Shown: one piece after another, positions 45,968 to 54,064 of the stretch
How the letters are laid out: the number at the start of each line of letters is the position of its first letter
How positions within the stretch are numbered: the stretch's first letter is position 1
Source: Sulfitobacter sabulilitoris
GTDB lineage: Bacteria > Pseudomonadota > Alphaproteobacteria > Rhodobacterales > Rhodobacteraceae
Length of the DNA stretch: 64,000 nt
Assembly: GCF_005887615.1 (NCBI RefSeq)
Contig: NZ_VANS01000005.1
Span: 62,001-126,000 of the forward strand
Direction of reading: 5' to 3'
Translations under genes and position numbers: made by a program
Notes under the pieces: generated by a model
What the model saw: the letters and a program-made list of their open reading frames with translations, nothing else
Database searches by the model: none
What the model was told of the DNA's origin: nothing

Positions 45968-46666
45968 TCACGGCGCGGCGCGCGCCGGCCACCGCGCGGG
46001 CGGCGGCAATTGCGCCAGCCGCTGCACCATCTGCGGCATCAGCCGCCGCGGCAGGATGCACAGCATTTCGGGCCCCGCCATGCGCAGCCGCACCGGACCC
46101 TGCGCCCGGTTCGACGTTCCGACATAGCGCGCGGGATCAAAGGCCAGCCCCTCGATCGGCCAGTGCAGCCCGTCGGACCAGCCCTGCACCGCCGCCATCG
46201 GAAACAGCGATACCACATCGCCCGTGTCCGTCGGCAACAGCAGTTCGGGCGGGCAGACAAAGATGATTTCGGTCGCGCCCATCAACACGCAGGGGCGATC
46301 GGCGCGTGCCACCAGCGTATGCAATGCCGAAAGCTGATGGTCGATCCGTCCGCCCGCGAACCCCAGCGCCAGCACGACAGGGGCCGCGATGCTGCGCAGG
46401 GCCTTGTCGAAATCGGTGCTGTTCTGCTCTGAAATGCGGTGCTGGCGGTCGCTGGGGATTTGCACCAGATGCTCCGGCGCGATAGAGTCGAAATCGCCGA
46501 TCACCGCTGCCAGATCGATGCCCTGCTCCAGCGCCAGCGCCGCGCCGCCATCCGCGGCCATGCAGACGGGGGCCACCCGCAACGCCTCGCGCAGGTCGGC
46601 GGCACTGGCCTGACCACCGCCCAAAAGGGTGACCGGAGTGTTGTGTTCAATGAGTGACGTGTTCAC
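45968..46666 (-). CDS. Thiamine diphosphokinase
   Basis: Transfers pyrophosphate from ATP to thiamine to give thiamine diphosphate. The 232-residue protein has the family motifs GGGQASAADL, CMAADGGAALALEQGI, AVIGDFDSI, EQNSTDFDKAL and LGFAGGRIDHQLSAL, with the acidic residues that bind Mg-ATP. The C-terminal domain (VVSLFPMAAVQGWSDGLHWP) binds thiamine. The start is GTG at 46666 with AAGGCG upstream. No riboswitch (THI box) is visible in the leader; thiamine kinase genes usually lack one. Confidence 0.92.
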   Translation of the reverse strand: MNTSLIEHNTPVTLLGGGQASAADLREALRVAPVCMAADGGAALALEQGIDLAAVIGDFDSIAPEHLVQIPSDRQHRISEQNSTDFDKALRSIAAPVVLALGFAGGRIDHQLSALHTLVARADRPCVLMGATEIIFVCPPELLLPTDTGDVVSLFPMAAVQGWSDGLHWPIEGLAFDPARYVGTSNRAQGPVRLRMAGPEMLCILPRRLMPQMVQRLAQLPPPARWPARAAP

Positions 46667-46804
46667 CGCGCCTTAATGCCCTTTATGGAAACTGACCACA
46701 ATGTCGCCACGAAATGATACGCTTATGAGCACAGATTCGGTCCGCTTTGGTCTCGTGTGTCATGGTAAACACTGTGTCGATAGTACGCAGAGGACGAGCA
46801 TCCG

Positions 46805-49231
46805 ATGATGAACAACAATAAGATTCTTACGGTATCCTACGGGACATTTTCCTGCACGCTTGAAGGATTTGACGATTCCTTTGGCACGATGAAGGCGATC
46901 GCGGAGTATTTTCGCGATCTTGCCGCGGATGACAGGTATTTCGGCGCAGAACCCCCGCAGCCCGATGCAGAGATGCTCGCCCGCATCGCGCAACGCGAGG
47001 TGTCGCGCCGTGTCGAGGCCCGCGAACACGAGGGCCGCATCGTCCTGAGTGCGCATGAGGCGGAAACGCCCGCAGCCAAAGCGCCAACCGCCCCCGCAGC
47101 CGAAGTCGAAGCCCCCGTTGCCACCGCAGCCGAATCCACCCCCGAAGCCGACGCGCCCGTTGCCACCGCACCGGTGCCGCCCGTCGCTGCCGCGCCGTCC
47201 GAGGAGGCGCACGATATCGAAGCGCCCCGAGCGCCGGCGGCAGAGCCGACCGAAGCCGCGCATGTGTCCGAGACAGCGCAGGTCGACCCCGGCTATGTGC
47301 CCGGTGCCCAACCGCCGATGACCGAAGGCCCGGCCGCCCCGACCATGGACGAGGCCCATGCATCCGCCGCACCGCAAGAGGATGCCGCCACTGAGCACGC
47401 CGCGCCCAGCGTGGCTGAACGTGCCGACGTCCCCGACGGCGCGGAAGCCTTTTTTGCCGAAGCCAAGGCGGCGGACCACGCGGCGGAGCCTGCCGAGGAG
47501 ACCGCGGAGGCGGCCCCCGCTCTGGCCCCGCGCCCCGCAACCATCCCCCACGCGGACAGCATCGCCGCCAAGCTGGAGCGTATCCGCGCCGTTGTATCGC
47601 GGCACGAAGAGATCGAGATCGAGGCCACCTACGAGGAAGACGAGGACGCGGATGTGTTCCTGTCCGGGACGCAGCAGGACGACATCGCCGACGCGCCGGT
47701 CCCGGCCAGCAGCAGCGATGTGCGGGCCCGCGCGCTTCAGGATATCGAAGGGGCGCTGGACGCCGATACCGGCAGGGACGCGAAGGACGATGACACCTCC
47801 GGGTCCGACACCGGAATGGTCTCGGACGACGACGACGATCTGAGCGCGATCATGTCGCGCCTGAACGCCGCCCCGGCCGCGACGTCGGTTGAAGTGGTCG
47901 AGGAAACGATCGTGGAACTGACCGAAGACACCGGCGAGACCGAGAGCAAAGCCCCGAAAGAGAGCGCCGGACTAGGCTTTGCCGCCTATGATCAGGACGA
48001 CGACGATGACGTGACCGGCGAGAACCTGTTTGACGAGGCGGACACGGCAGACGCCGACCCCGCTGAGGAAGAGAGCCATGTTCAGGCGCAGGCCACCGAA
48101 GCCGAGGACGAGGACGAGGATGCCGACGCCCCCGCGCGCCCCCGCGCACGGGTGATCAAGGTCAAGCGGCTCGAACTGGACGATGCGATCGCCAAGGGCC
48201 TGCTGGAGCCGCAGGACGAGGACGAGAGCACCGCCGAGGCCGCGCAGGGCGAGGACCACGCCGAGGATATGGCCGAGGACGTGGCTGTGCAGGCCGAGGA
48301 CGAGGACGAGGACGACAGCGGATCGTCGCTGTCCGCCCAGGACGAGGCCGAATTGCAAAAAGAATTGGACGCATTGGAGGCGGAACTGGCGACGGATGCC
48401 GCCCAGGCGGAGGATGCGACCGACGACGATCAGGCGGACGAGGCCGGCCTTGACGAAGAGGACGAGGACAGCGCCGCGCAGGACGCCGTTGCCGCCGGGG
48501 ACGCCGAGGAAGACGCCGAAACGCGCCGCGCCGCCCGCGACGCGCTGCCCGACCTCGATGCCGGGCAGGACCGCGACGTCTCGCGCCTGATGCAGGAAGC
48601 CGACAGCCAGATGGGCGAGCAGGAAAGCTCGGAGCGGCGCAGTGCCTTTGCGCATCTGCGCGCCGCCGTGGCCGCCAAGAAGGCCGATCAGGCGCTGGGC
48701 GGCGACGAGGACGACGACACGCCGCAAGAGGACTATCGCAGCGATCTGGCGGAGGTCGTCAAACCGCGCCGCCCGGTGCCCGTCGGTGGATCACGCACCC
48801 CGCGCCCAAGCGACGCGCGGCCTGCGCCGCTCAAGCTTGTGGCCGAACAGCGGATCGACGTCGAGGCGGTCAAGCCGTCCGGCCCCGTGCGCCCGCGCCG
48901 CGTGGCCACGGCCGCCGAACATGACGTCACCGAAGACGACGGCGGCAGCTTTGCCGAATTTGCCGAGGAGGTGGGCGCCACGCATCTGCCCGACCTGTTG
49001 GAGGCCGCGGCCGCCTACATGGCCTTTGTCGAAGGGCGCACCCAATTTTCGCGCCCGCAACTGATGACCAAGGTGCGCCAGGTTGAACAGGACAGCTTTA
49101 GCCGCGAGGACGGCCTGCGGTCGTTCGGCCAGTTGCTGCGCGCAGGCAAGATCGAAAAGATAAAGGGCGGGCGGTTCACGGTTTCAGAGCGGATCGGGTT
49201 CAAGCCCGACGATCACCGCGCCGCCGGGTAA
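46805..49231 (+). CDS. Large acidic protein of unknown function (808 aa)
   Basis: Three regions can be seen. The N-terminal about 80 residues look folded and conserved (ILTVSYGTFSCTLEGFDDSF, TMKAIAEYFRDLAADDRYFG). The middle about 630 residues are Ala/Glu/Asp-rich and probably disordered, with repeated acidic clusters such as DEDEDAD and DDDDDLSAIMSRLNA and DQDDDDDV. The C-terminal about 95 residues (EVGATHLPDLLEAAAAYMAF, FSRPQLMTKVRQVEQ, LLRAGKIEKIKGGRFTVSER) resemble a winged-helix unit. No signal peptide or membrane helix. I believe related proteins occur in other Rhodobacterales, with no known role. It lies between the thiamine kinase and the DUF2842 gene. Confidence 0.85.
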   Translation: MMNNNKILTVSYGTFSCTLEGFDDSFGTMKAIAEYFRDLAADDRYFGAEPPQPDAEMLARIAQREVSRRVEAREHEGRIVLSAHEAETPAAKAPTAPAAEVEAPVATAAESTPEADAPVATAPVPPVAAAPSEEAHDIEAPRAPAAEPTEAAHVSETAQVDPGYVPGAQPPMTEGPAAPTMDEAHASAAPQEDAATEHAAPSVAERADVPDGAEAFFAEAKAADHAAEPAEETAEAAPALAPRPATIPHADSIAAKLERIRAVVSRHEEIEIEATYEEDEDADVFLSGTQQDDIADAPVPASSSDVRARALQDIEGALDADTGRDAKDDDTSGSDTGMVSDDDDDLSAIMSRLNAAPAATSVEVVEETIVELTEDTGETESKAPKESAGLGFAAYDQDDDDDVTGENLFDEADTADADPAEEESHVQAQATEAEDEDEDADAPARPRARVIKVKRLELDDAIAKGLLEPQDEDESTAEAAQGEDHAEDMAEDVAVQAEDEDEDDSGSSLSAQDEAELQKELDALEAELATDAAQAEDATDDDQADEAGLDEEDEDSAAQDAVAAGDAEEDAETRRAARDALPDLDAGQDRDVSRLMQEADSQMGEQESSERRSAFAHLRAAVAAKKADQALGGDEDDDTPQEDYRSDLAEVVKPRRPVPVGGSRTPRPSDARPAPLKLVAEQRIDVEAVKPSGPVRPRRVATAAEHDVTEDDGGSFAEFAEEVGATHLPDLLEAAAAYMAFVEGRTQFSRPQLMTKVRQVEQDSFSREDGLRSFGQLLRAGKIEKIKGGRFTVSERIGFKPDDHRAAG

Positions 49232-49261
49232 CCGCGCGACATTCTGATGACAGATTCAGAT

Positions 49262-49334
49262 CGGGCCGCGCCATGAAGGTGCGGCCCGGTGCGTTTGCAG
49301 GTAGGTTTGCAGGTGCGGAAATCGCAGTTTCCGC
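49262..49334. terminator. Two hairpins between the acidic-protein gene and DUF2842
   Basis: CGGGCCGC/GCGGCCCG (49262-49269 with 49281-49288) is a perfect 8-bp stem, and GCGGAAA/TTTCCGC (49315-49321 with 49328-49334) a perfect 7-bp stem. They fill the 105-bp gap between convergent genes and probably end both transcripts, though T-runs are weak. Confidence 0.55.
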
Positions 49335-49336
49335 CG

Positions 49337-49558
49337 TCAGCGGCGCGCGTCGGGGTCGGCCTGTCCGACGCCCTTGAACACCGCCTTGAGCGGCAGCGCC
49401 CAGATCACCCCCAGCACGGCATAGACCGCAAGCTCGGCCCAGATGCCCGGCCGCCCCAGAAGATTGACGACCGTCACCGCGACCACGATATACGCCGGCA
49501 CGCCCAGCACGAGAATGAGCAGCGACAGGCGGCGGCGGGCTTTGTAGGACAGGGCCAT
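49337..49558 (-). CDS. DUF2842 small membrane protein
   Basis: A 73-residue protein with two helices (RLSLLILVLGVPAYIVVAVT and WAELAVYAVLGVIWALPLKA), a basic start (YKARRR) and the PLKAVFKGVGQADPDA tail, the form of DUF2842, a family confined to alphaproteobacteria and without known function. It lies 31 bp downstream of purA on the same strand, a conserved pairing in the Rhodobacterales, as I recall. Confidence 0.85.
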   Translation of the reverse strand: MALSYKARRRLSLLILVLGVPAYIVVAVTVVNLLGRPGIWAELAVYAVLGVIWALPLKAVFKGVGQADPDARR

Positions 49559-49589
49559 GAGATCTCCTCGGGCAGGTCGGGCGGTGGCG

Positions 49590-50882
49590 TCAGTCGGCGA
49601 AGGGGTCGGTCACGAGAATGGTGTCCTCGCGCTCCGGTGAGGTGGAGAGTAGCGCGACCGGGCAGTCGATCAACTCTTCCACGCGGCGCACGTATTTGAT
49701 CGCCTCCGCCGGCAGGTCGGCCCAGCTGCGCGCGCCTTCGGTGGATTGCGACCAGCCGGGCATTTCCTCGAAGACGGGGGTACAGCGCGCCTGCTGGTCC
49801 GCGGCGATGGGCAGGTAATCGAGCCGCGTGCCGTCCAATTCGTAGCCGACGCAGATTTTCAGGGTCTCGAACCCGTCCAGCACATCGAGCTTGGTCAGCG
49901 CGATACCGTTGACGCCGCTGGTCGCACAGGTCTGGCGCACCAGAACCGCGTCGAACCAGCCGCAGCGGCGCTTGCGGCCCGTGACGGTGCCGAACTCGTG
50001 ACCGCGCTCGCCCAGACGCTGGCCATCGTCGTCGTGCAACTCTGCCGGAAACGGCCCCTCGCCCACGCGGGTGGTATAGGCCTTGACGATACCGAGCACG
50101 AAATCGATCGATCCCGGGCCGATGCCCGTGCCTGTGGCCGCCTGCCCGGCAATCACGTTGGAGGATGTGACAAATGGGTAGGTGCCGAAATCAATGTCCA
50201 AAAGCGCCCCCTGCGCCCCTTCGAACAGGATCCGCTTGCCTGCGCGGCGCTGCTCGTTCAGCACCTTCCAGACCGGTGCCGCATACTCCAGAACCGACGG
50301 TGCGATCGCGCGCAGGTCGGCCAGCAGCGCATCGCGGTCCACCGGTTCGAGCCCGAGCCCGCGGCGCAACGCATCGTGATGCACAAGCGCGCGATCGACC
50401 CGCAATTCCAGCGTCGCGTCATCGGCAAGATCGGCCACGCGCACCGACCGGCGCCCGACCTTGTCCTCGTAGGCCGGGCCGATGCCGCGCCCGGTCGTGC
50501 CGATCTTGGCGACGCTGGCCTGCGCCTCGCGGACGCGGTCCAGTTCGCCGTGAATGGGCAGAATGAGCGGTGCGTTCTCGGCGATCATCAAGGTCTCGGG
50601 CGTGATGGTGACACCCTGGCTCCGCAAGCCCTCGATCTCCTTCTTCAGGTGCCAGGGATCAAGAACCACGCCGTTGCCGATGACGCTCAGCTTGCCGCCG
50701 CGCACGATACCGCTGGGCAGCAGGCTCAGCTTGAACACCTCGCCATCGATCACCAGCGTGTGGCCCGCGTTGTGCCCCCCCTGGAACCGCGCGATGACAT
50801 CGGCGCGCTCGCTCAGCCAATCCACGATTTTGCCTTTTCCCTCATCGCCCCACTGGGCGCCGACAACGACGACATTGGCCAT
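49590..50882 (-). CDS. purA: Adenylosuccinate synthase
   Basis: Joins IMP and aspartate with GTP in AMP synthesis. The 430-residue protein begins [20 protein letters not shown], the GTP loop, and has [71 protein letters not shown] and [13 protein letters not shown], the full set for the family. The start is firm. Downstream DUF2842 appears co-transcribed. A large inverted repeat lies in the upstream 200 bp. Confidence 0.98.
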   Translation of the reverse strand: MANVVVVGAQWGDEGKGKIVDWLSERADVIARFQGGHNAGHTLVIDGEVFKLSLLPSGIVRGGKLSVIGNGVVLDPWHLKKEIEGLRSQGVTITPETLMIAENAPLILPIHGELDRVREAQASVAKIGTTGRGIGPAYEDKVGRRSVRVADLADDATLELRVDRALVHHDALRRGLGLEPVDRDALLADLRAIAPSVLEYAAPVWKVLNEQRRAGKRILFEGAQGALLDIDFGTYPFVTSSNVIAGQAATGTGIGPGSIDFVLGIVKAYTTRVGEGPFPAELHDDDGQRLGERGHEFGTVTGRKRRCGWFDAVLVRQTCATSGVNGIALTKLDVLDGFETLKICVGYELDGTRLDYLPIAADQQARCTPVFEEMPGWSQSTEGARSWADLPAEAIKYVRRVEELIDCPVALLSTSPEREDTILVTDPFAD

Positions 50883-50971
50883 GGCTGGTCCTTCTGCAAA
50901 TGGTTCAGACCCGCGTGTCTATAGCCGTGCTCAGGTCCGGGTGAAACCACTATTATCGCGCGGCACCCCCC

Positions 50972-51084
50972 TCCCGCTTCTTCTGGTTGCAAATACTCCC
51001 GCCGGAGGCACGGAAATCGCCGGCGTTGCGGCATGGACTTTGTGCCTCCGGCGGGGATATTTAGAAACAAGAGAAGCAGGGGGC
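50972..51084. repeat. Long imperfect inverted repeat upstream of DUF6524-like gene
   Basis: A left arm (about 50976-51011, reading GCTTCTTCTGG...GCCGGAGGCAC) and a right arm (about 51042-51077, GTGCCTCCGGCGGGGATATT...) are reverse complements with few mismatches, about 36 bp each, separated by 30 bp. The inner 14 bp (CCCGCCGGAGGCAC) are perfect. Such GCCTCCGGCGGG-type units are common intergenic repeats in this bacterial group, as I recall; here two head-to-head copies lie between divergent genes. Confidence 0.85.
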
Positions 51085-51092
51085 AGGGCGCT

Positions 51093-51488
51093 ATGGGGTT
51101 CGTGACGCGATGGGTATTTGCCTTTGCGCTTTTGGCGCTGACGTTTAACCCGACGCAGTACAATTACATCAACTGGGCCGCCGAGTTCGGGGCCCGCAAT
51201 CTTTCGGTGGCGGTGTTGATGGGGCTGTTGCTGGTGATAGGCTATATTATCTACCTGCGCGCCACGCTGCGCTCCATCGGCGGCTTCGGCATGATGCTGG
51301 TTCTTGCGGTGGTTGGCTCGCTGCTGTGGGTGCTTTATGATTTCCGGGTGCTGCGGCTCGACAATTCCGGCGCGAATGTCTGGCTGGGGCTCGTCGCACT
51401 CAGCTTTGTGCTTGGCATCGGGCTAAGCTGGAGCCATGTACGGCGTGCCCTGTCGGGGCAGGCCGACATGGACGACGTGGACGACTAG
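51093..51488 (+). CDS. Membrane protein of unknown function (DUF6524-like, 131 aa)
   Basis: A 131-residue inner-membrane protein with four helices (WVFAFALLALTFNPTQYNYI, LSVAVLMGLLLVIGYIIYL, FGMMLVLAVVGSLLWVLYDF, VWLGLVALSFVLGIGLSW) and an acidic C-terminal tail (QADMDDVDD). The FNPTQYNYINWA motif after the first helix looks like that of the DUF6524 family; I am fairly but not fully sure of that name. AGGG stands upstream of the ATG. It starts nine bases after the inverted repeat. Confidence 0.78.
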   Translation: MGFVTRWVFAFALLALTFNPTQYNYINWAAEFGARNLSVAVLMGLLLVIGYIIYLRATLRSIGGFGMMLVLAVVGSLLWVLYDFRVLRLDNSGANVWLGLVALSFVLGIGLSWSHVRRALSGQADMDDVDD

Positions 51489-51534
51489 CGCGCCGATGCG
51501 ACACCGGCACCGGCCGCCAACCGAGGGAAACCGA

Positions 51535-51753
51535 ATGCGACGCAAACCCGCGACGACGACTGATTTTCAGAGATTTTATCATGCCAAGGTCGGCCTGGGC
51601 GAAGGCTGTGGCTGCGCCGAACGGGTGATCGACCTGCATGAATTCGATCGCCTTGCCGGCAGGCCGCGCCTGCGGTTGCCGATGTTGCCCCGACGGGGCG
51701 CATGGCGGCGGTTTTTGAACAAGGCGGGGCTGACGCGACGGCCAAAGGCCTAG
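51535..51753 (+). CDS. Small basic protein, unknown (72 aa)
   Basis: A 72-residue protein with 15 or more Arg/Lys (RRKPATTTDF, RPRLRLPMLPRRGAWRR, LTRRPKA) and a C-x-C in GEGCGCAERVI. GAGGGAAA precedes the ATG by about seven bases. It follows the DUF6524-like gene by 46 bp and may share its transcript. The Cys pair with a basic tail hints at nucleic-acid or metal binding, which is only a guess. Its final four bases overlap the nitrile hydratase accessory gene on the other strand. Confidence 0.5.
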   Translation: MRRKPATTTDFQRFYHAKVGLGEGCGCAERVIDLHEFDRLAGRPRLRLPMLPRRGAWRRFLNKAGLTRRPKA

Positions 51754-52079
51754 TCGGGCAGTCGAACGGGGGCACCGTGCGGGGTGCCGAGATAGGCGCG
51801 TTCCCAGGCCTGTTTGACCTCGGCCACGTCACCGGGCGCTGCCACGCCCGCAGTGTCCAGGATTTCCTCAAGCGTTTCGAGCCATGCCGCGAAATAATCG
51901 TCCCCGCCGTCCAGTTCGCGCTCAAGCCCGTGCCGCGCCAGCGTGGCACCAAAGCGCGCGGCCCAGTCGGGCCATGCGAAATGCCCCGCTTCGTTTAGGT
52001 GCACCGTGAGGGCAAAAACCTGCGCGTGCCAGGGCGCGTGGAACACCGGATCGGGGGCTTTGGTTTCGGCTGCGGTCAT
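51750..52079 (-). CDS. Nitrile hydratase accessory (activator) protein
   Basis: A 109-residue protein of the family encoded after nitrile hydratase genes, needed for loading cobalt or iron into the alpha subunit. PVFHAPWHAQVFALTVHLNE and GHFAWPDWAARFG are shared with the N-terminal part of the beta subunit, from which it derives, followed by DDYFAAWLETLEEILDTAG. Start ATG (52077-52079) overlaps the nthB stop by four bases. It is last in the operon. Confidence 0.9.
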   Translation of the reverse strand: MTAAETKAPDPVFHAPWHAQVFALTVHLNEAGHFAWPDWAARFGATLARHGLERELDGGDDYFAAWLETLEEILDTAGVAAPGDVAEVKQAWERAYLGTPHGAPVRLPD

Positions 52080-52753
52080 GCGGCGGGCTCCAGATAACTT
52101 TGCCACAGATCGAGGATGACCTCGTCCCGCGGATGTTCGGGGTGCGACCACAGCTCGGACGCGGGGAACGCCACCGCGTAGAGCGGCTCTGCCGCGTCGC
52201 CGAGCCTGTGGGCGGAGGCATCGGGCAGCACATGCGTGCCGTGATAGCGCAGCACGCGGCCACGGGCCCCCGCGGCATAGGCCGGCAGGCGGGTGTGGCC
52301 GCCATCGACCAGCATATTGGCGGCGATAGGGCGTGTCGCCACCGCGTCGCCGGGCGAAAAGCGGGGCGCAACGGTGCTGGCTCGGTCCGCCGGTCCGCCG
52401 GTGGCCAGAACGGTCGCGACATCAGCCGCGGCAAGGCGTTTCGCACCGAGCGGGCTGGGCGCGGGCGCGGCCTGTCCGGACAGTTCGTCACGGGTCACGG
52501 CGCCGGTCTCGACCAGCAGATCGGCAAGCGCCGCCATCCACTTTTCGTAATACGAGAACCGGGCGTAATCCTTGGCTGCGAGACATTCGCGAGCGTGGCG
52601 CGAGACGTCGATGTTCCACTTGCCCAAGGCCCCGGCGGCCAGCGTGATCGCCAGCGCCCGCTTGTGCCAGGGCGCGTGGAAAAGCGGCTGCTCCGGTTCG
52701 GGCACCACCGGCCCGTCGCCATAGCGCCCGCCCATGTCGTGCAGGCGGGTCAT
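52076..52753 (-). CDS. nthB: Nitrile hydratase beta subunit
   Basis: Hydrates nitriles to amides together with NthA. The 225-residue protein shows the family N-terminus [57 protein letters not shown] (helix), and a C-terminal SH3-like domain ([56 protein letters not shown]) that packs on the active site. It sits between nthA (4-bp overlap) and the accessory gene (4-bp overlap), so all three are translationally coupled. Confidence 0.96.
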   Translation of the reverse strand: MTRLHDMGGRYGDGPVVPEPEQPLFHAPWHKRALAITLAAGALGKWNIDVSRHARECLAAKDYARFSYYEKWMAALADLLVETGAVTRDELSGQAAPAPSPLGAKRLAAADVATVLATGGPADRASTVAPRFSPGDAVATRPIAANMLVDGGHTRLPAYAAGARGRVLRYHGTHVLPDASAHRLGDAAEPLYAVAFPASELWSHPEHPRDEVILDLWQSYLEPAA

Positions 52754-53373
52754 GGGGTTCGCGCCAGTCCGGTGCCGATCATGCTGTCGCGGGTCACCAG
52801 ATCCATCAGCGCCGCCTCGTCCATGCCATCGGTGCCGGACGGGCGCTGCGGGATCACCAGATACCGGACCTCGGCCGTCGAATCCCAGACGCGCACCGCC
52901 GTGTCGGCGGGCAGGACCACCCCGAAATCGGCCAGCACCGCGCGTGGCTCGCGCACCGCGCGCGCGCGATAGGCGTCGGATTTGTACCAACCCGGTGGAA
53001 TGCCCAGCAGTGGCCAAGGATAACAACTGCACAGCGTGCAGACGACCATGTTGTGCGTATCGGGCGTGTTTTCGACCGCAACCATGTGTTCGCCCTGCCG
53101 TCCGTAATATCCCAGTTCGGCGACGACCGCGGTCGCATCCTGCAGCAGCGCGGTGCGGAAACCGGGGTCGGACCAGGCGCGCGCGACCACATGCGCGCCG
53201 TTGCGCGGGCCGATCTTGCTTTCGTAGGTGTCGATGATCGCATCCAGCGCGGCCGGGTCGACAAGCCCCTTGGCGGTCAGGATCGTCTCGAGCGCCTTGA
53301 CCCGCAACGCGGGTTCGGGCGGCAACAGGGCGTGCGGGTGGTCGTGGTCGTGGTCGGAGTGATCATGCGGCAT
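52750..53373 (-). CDS. nthA: Nitrile hydratase alpha subunit, cobalt type
   Basis: The metal-bearing subunit. The metal loop is VCTLCSC (Cys112, Cys115, Ser116, Cys117). Thr before LC marks the cobalt type (iron enzymes have Ser), and the two inner Cys are post-translationally oxidised in known enzymes. [19 protein letters not shown] and [19 protein letters not shown] are typical. The 207-residue chain opens with a His/Asp-rich tail ([18 protein letters not shown]) that could bind metal and is not part of the core family. It starts 132 bp from divergent secG. Confidence 0.96.
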   Translation of the reverse strand: MPHDHSDHDHDHPHALLPPEPALRVKALETILTAKGLVDPAALDAIIDTYESKIGPRNGAHVVARAWSDPGFRTALLQDATAVVAELGYYGRQGEHMVAVENTPDTHNMVVCTLCSCYPWPLLGIPPGWYKSDAYRARAVREPRAVLADFGVVLPADTAVRVWDSTAEVRYLVIPQRPSGTDGMDEAALMDLVTRDSMIGTGLARTP

Positions 53374-53505
53374 GACGCCAGCATGACGCAGCGGCGCGGC
53401 GCTTGTCCAGCGTGGAAATGCCGCGCGAGGGGATGCGGCCCTTGCCCCCCCGTTCAAACTTGCCTAGATACCCCCGAAAGCCACACCCGAACTGCACAGG
53501 TATCC

Positions 53506-53874
53506 ATGGAAAACGTCGTCCTGATCATCCACCTCTTTCTTGCGCTCGGGCTGATTGCCGTGGTGCTGTTGCAGCGTTCCGAAGGCGGGGGCCTTGGTAT
53601 GGGCGGCGGGGGCGGCGGGGCGACCTCCGGCCGGGCCGCGGCGACCGCGCTGGGCAAGGTCACCTGGATTCTGGCAATCGCGTTCATCGCCACGTCGATC
53701 ACGCTGACGATCATCGCGGCGCAACAATCGGCCGGCAGTTCGGTCGTGGACCGGCTGGGTGTCACTCCACCCGCGCAGAGCGGCGAGCCGCAGGCTCCGG
53801 CGGCGCCCGCGGGCGACAGCTTGCTGCCACCGGCGCAGGGCGAAAACACCCCGCTCGTTCCGAGCGCCGATTAA
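53506..53874 (+). CDS. secG: Preprotein translocase subunit SecG
   Basis: Small membrane partner of SecYE that assists protein export. Two helices (ENVVLIIHLFLALGLIAVVL and TALGKVTWILAIAFIATSIT) flank the conserved loop QRSEGGGLGMGGGGGG, and a Pro/Ala-rich tail (TPPAQSGEPQAPAAPAGD) makes up the C-terminus, longer than in E. coli but usual for alphaproteobacteria. Length is 122 residues. It lies just upstream of pyrG; the two are often neighbours in this group. Confidence 0.96.
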   Translation: MENVVLIIHLFLALGLIAVVLLQRSEGGGLGMGGGGGGATSGRAAATALGKVTWILAIAFIATSITLTIIAAQQSAGSSVVDRLGVTPPAQSGEPQAPAAPAGDSLLPPAQGENTPLVPSAD

Positions 53875-53910
53875 ACCAGGCACTACAAGACCTTGAGGGC
53901 GCGCATATGA

Positions 53911-53929
53911 CCGCAACATCATGTTGCGG
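53911..53929 (+). terminator. Hairpin between secG and pyrG
   Basis: CCGCAACA (53911-53918) and TGTTGCGG (53922-53929) form a perfect 8-bp stem with a TCA loop, 36 bp past the secG stop. No T-run follows, so it may be an inefficient terminator or a processing site. Confidence 0.45.
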
Positions 53930-53941
53930 CACGCCTTGCCT

Positions 53942-53970
53942 TTGACCACCGAATCCTTATAAGCTTAAGT
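53942..53970 (+). promoter_or_regulatory. Possible pyrG promoter
   Basis: TTGACC (53942-53947) and TTAAGT (53965-53970) with a 17-bp spacer lie just after the secG hairpin, giving a leader of about 88 nt before the pyrG ATG. By-eye match. Confidence 0.45.
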
Positions 53971-54064
53971 CCCGTGGTGCTGTGAACTTTCTTGCGAAAG
54001 CGTGCAGCGGTTTTGGGCGGCTTTCATCCACATCCGCAAGAACGACACCAGGGGGTTTTCGACC

